A stretch of DNA of 64,000 nucleotides, from the NCBI RefSeq assembly GCF_029784165.1, contig NC_073695.1, forward strand, positions 97,693,485 through 97,757,484, read 5' to 3'. Made by a program: the position numbers and the translations under genes. Shown piece by piece: positions 23,868 to 32,690 of this stretch. Every line of letters begins with the position of its first letter. Position 1 is the stretch's first letter. The notes below the pieces were generated by a model. The model was not told where the DNA came from. It worked only from the letters and a program-made list of their open reading frames with translations, and made no database searches. The DNA is from Wyeomyia smithii (Eukaryota; Arthropoda; Insecta; Diptera; Culicidae).

Positions 23868-24085
23868 GAAAATCCGAGTTTCAATTTCTGGCTGATCGTT
23901 CCGGGCGCGTTGATACTTAAGCAACTGTCTATCTGGCGGCTGTTATGGAGTTTACGGTAGCTGCAGAATTATTGGAAATGGCAGGCAATTCTACTAGAGA
24001 AACCGCGAGATCTAGAATCATCGGCGAATGGTTATCCGGAATGATGATAATTGAACAAACTTGCCAGTGTTGTTACTGTTGTGAA
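23868..24085 (+). pseudogene. Histone H2A pseudogene
   Basis: In one plus-strand frame from 23,922, the translation reads ATVYLAAVMEFT, then AAELLEMAGNSTRE and SRIIGEW. This matches the H2A core segment (the histone-fold region around the LAAVLEYLAAE and LAGNAARD motifs) at about half of the positions. Upstream, SEFQFLADR and GRV match the AGLQFPVGR and ERV blocks, with about ten residues between them lost and an in-frame stop just before ATVY. Downstream, RNDD, a stop and TNL match the RNDEELNKL block. H2A folds with H2B in the nucleosome, but this copy cannot encode a working protein. A histone-type stem-loop follows at 24,093, where a replication-dependent histone gene would have one. Confidence 0.75.
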
Positions 24086-24092
24086 ATATAAT

Positions 24093-24108
24093 AGCACCTT
24101 TTGGTGCT
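24093..24108 (+). terminator. Histone-type 3' stem-loop after the H2A pseudogene
   Basis: AGCACCTTTTGGTGCT forms a perfect 6-bp stem with a 4-nt loop. Metazoan replication-dependent histone mRNAs end in a 6-bp stem and 4-nt loop of this layout, bound by SLBP. It lies just downstream of the H2A remnant. Confidence 0.6.
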
Positions 24109-24361
24109 CTTCAACTATGTGATTGAAGTAGTTAAAATTTTTCATCGTGTGTAACAGACGGAAAACCGCGAATTTCAGCATTTGCAAGCGAGGAAAAATT
24201 CAACATTGCCTCAAGAACGTGTTAGTGGCCCTGAGAAGGACCGGTTATAATTCATACTTGTTCTCGTGCTGGATGGCAGCAGATAACAGAAATTCAGCAC
24301 TTACGCTCTTGCGTCTTAAATTAAAACGGTTATATTTTGATACCTCAGCAGAATTTTGACC

Positions 24362-24545
24362 TTCATACTAATGTCTACCATCGGCAATGTCAAACACGCA
24401 ATAATCTGCTTTCAAGCGACACGGGGACGGGAACATTTTCTTCAACCAAGCAGCGCAACACGACACAAAACATGTTATTTTGTTGCTACAATGAGAGAGC
24501 TATCGGTCCGGCTCGACAGAATAACCACAAGAAATCATTCGAAAC
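24362..24545. repeat. Dispersed cluster repeat, copy A
   Basis: This segment, containing CAAACACGCAATAATCTGCT and GCTATCGGTCCGGCTCGACA, recurs at 24,841-25,020 and 27,545-27,720. It is probably spacer of the histone-type unit. No coding signal was recognised. Confidence 0.7.
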
Positions 24546-24840
24546 AATTATTATGTCAGAGCGGATATTGCACGCTATCTGACTATGGAGCATTCATGCA
24601 ATAATTGAATGAAAATTGCAATTGCAGCAATCGGCCTTTTTCAAAGCTACTAAATGTATCGAAGAGCATATTGAATGGTTATCAATAAACTGCAACTGAG
24701 GTTTAATGCTGCTGCAAATGTACAGCAGTCAGCACGTTCTGCTTACGATGCTGAGTCTATTTTAGAAAATTCACAACTCTTAATTAACAAGGGTGTAACG
24801 TCTTGTAGAAGACGGTTAAAGTTTAACATCACAGCAGCTC

Positions 24841-25130
24841 ATGTCTACCATCGGTAATATCAAACACGCAATAATCTGCTTCCATGCGACACGGGAACGG
24901 GAACAATTTCTTCAATCAAGCTGCGCAACACGACACAAAACATGTTATTTTGTTGCTTCAATGAGAGTGCTATCGGTCCGGCTCGACAGAATGTCCACAA
25001 GAAATCATTTTTGTACATCCGTGCTACGAAACTGAGGAAAAACTTTAGAAACTGAAAAAAGAGGTGGAGCTTATCAAATGATCGCTCTGAGCCAGAATGA
25101 AGTCACAAATATTTTTCAAGTTATATCATT
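24841..25130. repeat. Dispersed cluster repeat, copy B
   Basis: Second copy of the segment at 24,362. It extends further right, through GGTGGAGCTTATC and GATCGCTCTGAGCCAGAATG, an extension shared with copy C. Confidence 0.7.
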
Positions 25131-25565
25131 CCACCACGTACGAAAAATAATTCATTCCTATTTTCATCCCTATATAAGAGCCTGTTTTAGTCGAAGCCGC
25201 TCACAATAGTTCTGAACAGCGGCGACAGCAGTCCTCCCTTAGCAGCAGCGGGAGCAGTGCAGTGGGTACCATCGATAGCGGATAGCGGCCACAACTGTGG
25301 CATGGCTGCGGATAACGGCCGCAACTGTGGCATGGCTACGGATAGCGTTGCAGTTGCTCAGCAGTTGGGCCAGCGTATAGCGGTCACAACTGTGGCATGG
25401 CTATGCATAGCGTAGCTGTTGCAGCGGGTATATCAGCATCGATAGTAGCAGGGTCAGCTGATGCAACGACACTCCCTTCACTTAAAAGCTGTTTCAGTGT
25501 GGTAGCGGGAAGCATCAGCAGCAGGCTTGCATGAAGTAAATACATCAGCCAGCAACTTTCTCTAA

Positions 25566-25716
25566 GGCCTCTGCCATAGTAGACGCGAAAAGCGGCGCGA
25601 ACCGATTCGCTCGGCCGTAGGTTAATGTACAGCTCTATTGATGGCTGTACATTAACCTACAGCCGAGCGAATCGGTTCGCGTCGTTCGCGGTTTCGCGTC
25701 CATTATGGCAGAGGCC
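25566..25716. mobile_element. Hairpin MITE 1 (151 bp, TAA duplication)
   Basis: The element is almost entirely one inverted repeat: GGCCTCTGCCATA at the left and TATGGCAGAGGCC at the right, with AATGTACAGCTCT near the centre meeting GGCTGTACATT. It is flanked by TAA at 25,563-25,565 and 25,717-25,719. A 3-bp TAA duplication fits PIF/Harbinger-type elements. It interrupts the histone-type unit. Confidence 0.8.
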
Positions 25717-25811
25717 TAATGGGAAAGTTGTATCAGTTTGTTCAGAAGAATATTATTGTCGGTAATATTACAGAGATGCGATTGCGTAAATCCGATTTTG
25801 AATTGAACAAT

Positions 25812-25827
25812 TGTTCTTTTGAGAACA
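25812..25827 (+). terminator. Histone-type 3' stem-loop
   Basis: TGTTCTTTTGAGAACA gives a perfect 6-bp stem and 4-nt loop TTTG. A purine motif GAAGAG (25,844-25,849) starts 16 nt after the loop structure, where the histone downstream element that pairs with U7 snRNA is expected. Confidence 0.6.
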
Positions 25828-26234
25828 AATAAAACACTTATTTGAAGAGTTAATAGCTTTTGGTACCAATAGCAGTATAGCGACAGCCTCAGCGGTAGAT
25901 GCAGATGCAGCCGGTACTTCCGTGAGGCCGATGTGGATGTAAATGGGTGCAGCACGGCGAAACAGTTCGGGTTATGCTTAGACGCATGTCATTTTTCGTT
26001 GTTGACATTCCCCACATGAAACGACGCGCTTTCGTATGATAGCGGTGGTATTAGCGGTAGATGCATTTGCCAACAGTAAAGCCGGTGTCCAGCAAAGCCG
26101 TGTCTAGTAAAGCCGTGTCTAGTTTTCAATGTGAAAACACCTTTCTTATTGTGTTGACCGTGCGCCTTAGTCCTCACTATCAAGGTAACACAGAGATGTA
26201 AGATAAACACTACATCCTATGATAAATTGAACAA

Positions 26235-26253
26235 TTGTCCTTTATAAGGACAA
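26235..26253 (+). terminator. Stem-loop at a second histone-type 3' end
   Basis: TTGTCCTTTATAAGGACAA forms an 8-bp stem with a 3-nt loop in the same context as the other histone-type 3' ends (preceded by AATTGAACAA, followed by GAAGAATTAAT). Upstream, 26,085-26,125 has tandem AGCAAAGCCGTGTCT-like units that read Ser-Lys-Ala repeats in one frame, as an H1 tail might. Confidence 0.45.
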
Positions 26254-26278
26254 CAAATGAATTAATGAAGAATTAATT

Positions 26279-27140
26279 TTGAAGTAGAATACTTCTCTCA
26301 GGAAGTTCGGCTACATAGGGATGTGAAATGAAAATCTAAAACCGAAAAAAGTGAGAAAAATTTCAAATGCTAATAAATCGGTTAGTTTTCGATGGATTTC
26401 CTTCGTTTTTGCAGCAATCGATTAGAAAATCTTCTAAGGTTCCTACCAAATGCATGAAAATGCAATTTTATCATTCGAACTATTGTACTATTGAAAATTC
26501 TTAAGCCTTGTCAAAACACAAAATTCGACCTCTGATTGTTCGTTATACCGCGCTTTCCCAAGCACGGTCGGCAGAGTTATGGTCCTAGTAAATTGGGAAT
26601 GCATCATTTGGCCTATATAAGAGCTTCATCAGATAATAAACAGACATTTCATCGGATATTAAATTGAACAACTGAAATTTGAAGAACACAAATGAATATT
26701 TGAAGAGTTAATATTTTCTCGTTTTGCGCTATAATCTAAAGTTAAATATCTTCATCTACATGCATACTCTGACTATTATTACGTGTTTGCGTCGCTTAGT
26801 GTTTGGCTACGGTCATGCAGAACGCAAATAACGACGCGATGCGATTCGGCAAGACGAAATCTGTTGAAATGTACAGCTCTACTTCGCCTTAAAAAGAGCT
26901 GTACATTTCACCACGGTAAGGCGAATCGCATCGCGCCGGCATTCGCGTTCTGTATAACCGTAGCCTTTGTTCCGTTCCCGTTTAATGATCAAACAAAAAG
27001 AAATTACAATACTGCCAATGAACGGTCAACGTTTATTTACTAGAAAAAATGACTGACACGCAAGCAGCCGGGTTATCTCTCTTGTAAAAGTATTCTACTT
27101 CAACATTGCGGTCGTGGCTTTGCTTACAACCTTCTTGTGA
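26279..27140 (+). repeat. Histone-type unit 2, with inverted ends
   Basis: Bounded by TTGAAGTAGAATACTT and AAGTATTCTACTTCAA. It contains a promoter module (26,486-26,542, with GATTGTTC in place of GATTGGTC), a TATATAAG box at 26,614-26,621, a degenerate 3' end near 26,665-26,700, and GAAGAGTTAATA at 26,702. The body is very short, so any coding part has been lost. A hairpin MITE sits at 26,805-26,965. The left 270 bp closely match the unit at 58,837. Confidence 0.65.
26805..26965. mobile_element. Hairpin MITE 2 (161 bp, TTT duplication)
   Basis: A near-complete inverted repeat with ends GGCTACGGTCATGCAGAACG and, on the other strand, GGCTACGGTTATACAGAACG, flanked by TTT at 26,802-26,804 and 26,966-26,968. 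It shares GCGATTCG-type sequence and the central AATGTACAGCTCT with hairpin MITE 1, although the termini differ. Confidence 0.8.
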
Positions 27141-27143
27141 TTT

Positions 27144-27216
27144 TTTTTCGAACGTTGTAGAATGGTATAACTGGAAATATTTTTTCCAGTTATCCCATTC
27201 CACAACGTGCGAAAAA
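27144..27216. repeat. 34-bp inverted repeat (hairpin)
   Basis: Arms at 27,144-27,177 and 27,183-27,216 pair at 31 of 34 positions around a 5-nt spacer. The left arm includes CGAACGTTGTAGAATGG. That arm recurs at about 27,811-27,845, and a degenerate right arm occurs near 25,125-25,150. Confidence 0.75.
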
Positions 27217-27544
27217 TCTATGTCAGAGCGGATATCGCGCGCTTTCTGGACCATGAAGCATTTATGCGATAGTTAAATGAAATTTGCAACTGCAGCAACC
27301 AGCCTTTTTCAAGGCCACTGAATGTATTTGGAAGAGCATAATGAATGGTTATTACTAAATTGCAACTTTGATTGCAGTTTGATGCTGCTGCAATTGCGCA
27401 GCAGTGTGATATATATTACGATTCATTGATACTGTGCAACACAAGCGGTATATGCGAAACAAATCCGATTTCAAACAGAAAAGTTCAGCAAGTTCTGCTC
27501 ACGGTGATGAGTCCATTTTAGAAAATTCATAACACTTCATTAAC

Positions 27545-27800
27545 ATTCGGCAGTATCAAACACGCAATAATCTGCTTCCATGCGACACGGGGAAGGAAAC
27601 ATTTTTTCCTTCCAAGCCGCGCAACACGACACAATACATATTATTTTGTTGCCTTCATGAGAGTGCTATCGGTCCGGCTCGACAGAATGTCCACAAGAAA
27701 TAATTTTTGTACATCCGTGCTACGAAACTGAGGAAAAACTTGAAAACCAAAAATAAAGGTGGAGCTTATCGAATGATCGCTCTGAGCCAGAATGAATGAG
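27545..27800. repeat. Dispersed cluster repeat, copy C
   Basis: Third copy of the segment at 24,362 and 24,841, again followed by the GGTGGAGCTTATC extension seen in copy B. The 27,295-27,545 stretch before it similarly matches 24,620-24,790, so a block of about 500 bp is repeated. Confidence 0.7.
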
Positions 27801-28044
27801 ATGTATTTTTTTTCGAACGTTGTAGAATGGTATTACTGGAAATAATTTAGTCACACCTATTTTTCCAGTTTTTCCATTCCATTCCATTAAAGCAAAAATA
27901 ATATACGAAACATATACGGAAAAATATATCGCTTCACACCATTAAAATGATTAACCCTAATCGAGTGTATTTCCAAAGCTATTGCAAAAAATTATTGACA
28001 TAAGACAAGCTGTCGTAATTCTACGTTAACCTTGCGGTCGTTTC

Positions 28045-31000
28045 TTATAAACAACCTCTTCCACTTTTTTTTGTTCAATTAATCTTTTGTTTGTTGCTGT
28101 GGAAAGTCGCTTGCATTCTTTGTGTAACTCTTTCTTCAATATTGTAACCAGAGTGATACGTTCGTTATGTTTATTTTGTTTGATTTGTTTCTAAATTTAC
28201 TAAGAAAGTTGAAAAGTAATTATACTTGTGAAAAACTGGTGTGATTCCTTGGAGAATACTTCCTTCCGTCTTCAAATTACCGCGAGGTGGCCTCGGGGAA
28301 CGTTATCGATCGAATCTCGGTTGGCAGAGTAATAAAAAGATGTATCATCATTGAGATACTTTTGGGAATGCTTCGAAAATCAAGTTGTAGGTTTCTCATT
28401 AAGCACGGGCAAAAAATGATACATTCATCGGAAAGATATACGTTTCAAATGTACAAAAATTATCATTGAGGCAATATTGAACCCATTTACTTTCGAGACT
28501 TTACATTTAGCATCCCCCCTCCTCCTATGAGCGTTACGTAATTTATAAATGATGCCTTACCGGAGAAAAATTTGGATGTTTGAATATGTATTTCTATTAT
28601 TGTTCTTTGTAAACAAGCCACTGGGTTGTAGGAAAAATAGAAAACTTTATTTGGAACAGATCGACATATTTTTTAATTACTTTAAGAACCTCCAAGTGAA
28701 TCCTTCAGGAATTTTCTTCGTATCATCAAGTTATCGAGAACAAGTTCGATTTTATCTCGAAAGAATCCGTTCATTTTGTTCGTATTTCAAATCTCTACTT
28801 TAATCAATTTTCCGCCTCCGGGGGAAAACCACTCGGAAATCTTGTTCAAACTATGCACTGGTCGGGCAATGGTTGGGTTGGAGTAAAATATCGCCCTGTG
28901 ATTAATTACAACTACCAGCACCACTTTAGATGTGAGAGTTCCGAGAGGCGCCCCAGAAGAGTGTATCCACTGCATAGTATTAATCTTCCAAGCAAAGTAC
29001 CGACAGAAAAGCAGTGCTGTGTGGCAAGAAAGCACTTTTGCTCAAAATTTACCGCTCCTGATCACGCACCCCGACGTAAATCTGAGCCCGGGTTCTGCGT
29101 TGTCTCGTTTTTCTTCCCAGACCAGAGGCGCTGCAATTTCCGAAAGCCAATCTCGATTAGTTCCCTCAACCGGCTATGAGCAAGGAAAACTTTTGCTTCA
29201 GCTTTTTGGACTATACCGCTGCAAAAGTCTGAAAGCTGAGGCACTAAACTGCGGCTCAGCGATTGCATGCGTTCTTTTATTTCACACTTTTAGATTCTCG
29301 ATTGCCAGCTTTTGTGGTAACAGTTTTTCATAAGCAAGAAGAGAATGGTTGGTTTGTGTAGAAGTGTTGGTATGTGGTAAACCTAAACTGTTTCGTGCAT
29401 TTCCGTAAAAGAAAGTTGAAACCTTTTCCTAAATATTAGGAACTAAACTCTGTGAGCCCCTTTGAATCACTTTTTCTCGTACTTTAATTACATCATCGAA
29501 AGCATAACTAATGTTATCAAAGGTAAACCCTACATAAAGTTAACTCGAGTTAACTTAGTTTAGAACTCTACTCAATTCAACCTTCGGTGCCAAAACCACT
29601 CGAGCACACCTAAATATGAGGCCCAGTGACACTACAATTCTCCTCATCACTAAACTGCACTAGACTGTGACACGATAGCGATAAAAATAAATGTTGTATG
29701 GATTTAGGTGCAGATCTTGCTGCCATCGTAGCTCGAAAGCAAGTCGTGTTAGACGCAAAGTGGGCTACAGGCTCCGTCCCTCTCCGTATCCTGTGCAAAG
29801 TTCTGCCGTCGCCGTCGCTGTCGATGGGTTGCCGCACCAAGTTGCTCTGCACCGCTCCAGTAAAGTTCGCCAGAAATACACAGACAAATTAATTGCTTCA
29901 TTATGACAACAGCACCCCGGAGTAGTACTGTACGTACTGCTCACTCTTTCAAAGCACATCATCAAGCTCCTGCTCGTATTTCTAGCCTGAACACGAGCGA
30001 GAACAGGAGCTCTAAAGTGACTGGTTGTTTGCCGAAAGCTCGAGCCAAGTGGAAAGAATTTTTGAAACAAATTGAGTGGAGCATCCTCTACAGTCTATTA
30101 TTACCGAAGCAATGCTGTTCGCCAAGCGTCATACAATTCCGAAACCTGGCCTTTATTTAATGATAATAAATTAATTGTATTTTATTTTCTCTTTCTCTCT
30201 CTCTCTGCAGGTACGTTTTTGCCGCTTATCATTCTGTGCTTAATGTGTGTTGTAGAGCAAATATAAAAACCACTGGCTGCGGTAAATATGCAGTGTACAC
30301 ATAAATCGAAGTATTCAAAATGAATCGCTTTCTAGTGTTTCAAGCGCAGTTGCACACCAAAAATACTAAATAAAGAAACGGAACATTAGAGCTTGGGTGG
30401 ATTTAGCCATGAATCTTCATAGAAATAGTGAAGCTCAATTAAATTCTGAATCGAACTCAAGCTTTCTGGTAGATTGGGCGGAAAAATTACTTATCATATT
30501 ATTATTATTATTGTTATTATTATTATTATTATTATCATTATTTATTAGTATTATTATTTATTGGTTATTTCATCCAACTAGAGTCTTAATGAATAAAAAT
30601 ATATATGGCTGGGAAAAGCCGCCTTGAGAAGCCATGAAAGCAACTATCAAGCCAGCATAAAAACCCAGCATCTTTTACGAATATTGCATAGCTAACATAC
30701 AATAACAAAATAATATACAATCACAAACATTTCATCGATCACAATAAATTACTAAACTTAAAAATTAATAACTAAACTTAAAAAACAACTTAAAAATTAT
30801 CGTAACTAAAAATAAATATAACAATGCATGTGAGACTGAAACAATTCACTGGAACATTTGTATAAAAAGCAATGAAAACTATCTATTTCTGTCTGGATAA
30901 CGAAGAATGTCAATCCATGTGAATAATTTCAACAGTTTTGACATGTTCTGAGTCATTCGTCCAATTTTTTTGCTATCAAAAAATTAACTGTATTATATTG

Positions 31001-31904
31001 ATCGCACAATTCCAGAAAAATTATGTTTCGTTGCTGGAGAACCATAAATTGTTCACTAAAAAGCGTACTTCCATAAAATGACTGAAATTTTCCAAACCTA
31101 ATTTCGAAATATCTCAAAAACGGATGCGCTTAAAAAGTTAGTCGCTAAGCACTTTATGGGTTGAAATTACTATCAAAATTGAATTGCATCATTAGCATTT
31201 GAATATTCTTGAAAAAAATAAGTTTGAAAAATTGTGTAAAATTTAAATTTTATGTACCATAAATGATTCTTACAATCCAGAAACTGCCTTTCCAAGTTCA
31301 TCCCAGTTTTTATTCAATGCACACTGGTACAGAACGACAATTTAGGCGGAAATGGAGTTTTCGAGTAACTTTGTAGATAACTATTTTTTGTAGCTCTTGA
31401 ATTGACTGAATTAGAGCAATTCAGGGTGGCCCTAAAAAACAGGTTGTTTGCTCTAATTTTTCAATATGCATTTCTTAGTAATGTTATGTTCAGATAACTT
31501 TTAGAACTTAAAAAGAAGCAACTTTTAGTGGCTGAAGCTACGATAAGTTTTACGGGTAAAATGCTAACAACAGTCAAATTTTCGAAATACCCCTTTCCAA
31601 ATGTTGATATTTTTGAATGGGGTAAATGAAAAAAAAATATCTACTGGATTGGTTTGGAAGAGCAACTGGTGTTTTGATTTTGTATCAAAATTGCAGATAA
31701 AATAGTTACAATTACAGTACTTTGAACAAAACCTATGCCAAAATTCATACGCCCGAGAATTACTCTTGAGTCTGAAATATTTTCAGACGGAAAAAAACTC
31801 AGTTTGCAGAGCCAGTACGTGTCAAAAATTTCATTCAAATCAAAAATGGTCGATTAAATTTTCGCGAATCATTTTTGACATGTTTGAAATTTTTAACATA
31901 TATA
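28045..31904. other. Unassigned DNA with microsatellites
   Basis: No gene is recognisable. A CT-rich tract at 30,186-30,210 ends CTCTGCAG and resembles a splice acceptor. An ATT microsatellite lies at 30,495-30,565. The 28,850-29,330 and 29,600-30,080 stretches are less AT-rich and could be conserved host sequence, but the frames they hold match nothing I know. Confidence 0.4.
30495..30565. repeat. ATT microsatellite
   Basis: Imperfect ATT trinucleotide tract interrupted by single G and C substitutions. Confidence 0.9.
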
Positions 31905-32113
31905 ATTTAAAAGCAAAGCCTTGGTGTTACATTCCGATTCGGAACTCGACCTTCTGTTTATTTATACAAAGACTCCGCAGCCGACTGTTTAGTATACAGG
32001 ACAATTGCGGGGCTAGCGCTACGATCCTACTGACACTAACAGTCTCTCCCGAGCCGAGACTTGAACCTACGACGACTGGCTTGTTAGGCCAGCATCGTAC
32101 CTCGAGACCAGCT
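31905..32113 (-). mobile_element. tRNA-headed SINE, second family
   Basis: On the minus strand, the head near 32,110 reads TGGTCTCGAGGTACGATG (A-box-like), followed by an anticodon-arm-like CTAACAAGCC and the B box GGTTCAAGTCT. The body continues through CGGGAGAGACTGTTAGTG and AGCGCTAGCCCCGCAATTG to about 31,905. The head differs from the SINEs at 7,358 and 61,028, so this is a separate family. No clear target duplication was found. Confidence 0.75.
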
Positions 32114-32690
32114 GGGATGTTTGGTTCCAGTAATAAACAGTAATGCAGAGCCCTAACATTAAAAATTAAAGATCGAAGTCTCGAATCGAAATCAAGTCCC
32201 CGAATTCTAAAAGCGATCGTTCATTAATACGTAACGCTTAAAAAGTACCGGAAATTTTGGGAATATATACGAAAGGAAAGTGGTTGTTTTTGCAATGCGT
32301 CATTAATAGACATTTAAAAAATTAAAATTTAATTAATAAAAATCAAGATAATCAAAATTGTTCTTTACGTTTGATTATAGGGTAGGGGACCTATTTTAAG
32401 AAGCTAATGGAGCCGCCAGTGTATTGAGACGAAATACACGAAAGGTGTAAGATGAAATACCACCATAAGTTAATCAATTTGTTTATTATCTTTCTCTCTG
32501 TCAGCGTTTATTTACAGATTGTAAAACTGATTTAGCAAACTTTAACAATAATCAATTAGAGTTTACAATTGAGAGACACTATTCCGATCATGCCAAACCT
32601 ATTTTGAGCAGGTTGCATCTGCTTTGCAGGGGATTTTCTTCAGCAACCAAAGTGGCGCCTGAATGGCTGCAATTTTGGCTGATTTTTTTC

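Larger units (their letters stand above)
25171..25855 (+). pseudogene. Histone-type transcription unit relic, possibly H1-related
   Basis: A TATA box (TATATAAG, 25,171-25,178) is followed by a leader shared with the unit at 59,169 (CGCTCACAATAGTTCT). Then come tandem copies of a segment of about 36 bp containing GGCATGGCTRYGGATA. Short frames after the ATGs read MATDSVAVA or MAMHSVAVA, loosely like histone H1 N-termini. A hairpin MITE (25,566-25,716) interrupts it. A histone-type stem-loop (25,812) and a purine motif (25,844) close the unit. The histone-like ends are clear; the H1 identity is tentative because no globular domain is visible. Confidence 0.4.
23441..28044 (+). repeat. Decayed histone gene cluster (orphon-like), composite repeat
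   Basis: The region is bounded by TTGACGTAGAATTACG (23,441) and its inverse CGTAATTCTACGTTAA (28,014). It contains repeated modules: a CCAAT-type promoter segment, TATATAAG boxes, an H2A pseudogene, histone-type 3' stem-loops and downstream purine motifs. A second unit bounded by TTGAAGTAGAATACTT (26,279) and AAGTATTCTACTTCAA (27,088) lies inside, and a third is at 58,837-60,080. The right ends share CCTTGCGGTCG, which becomes CCTTGCGGTCGTGGCTTTGC in the 60-kb unit, followed by a T tract. I read this as dispersed relics of histone gene units spread by duplication. The inverted termini could also reflect capture by a DNA element. Confidence 0.6.

Noticed and set aside
25270..25440. CRISPR-like array in the tandem GGCATGGCT segments
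   Set aside because: Repeats are imperfect and contiguous, without unique spacers of constant length, in a eukaryotic histone-type unit.
28932..29333. 133-codon plus-strand open frame
   Set aside because: No known motif, and overlapping frames on both strands are of similar length. There is no splice or promoter support.
30180..30216. Polypyrimidine tract plus CAG as an exon acceptor
   Set aside because: It could be a splice acceptor, but the tract is a CT microsatellite and no coding exon follows.
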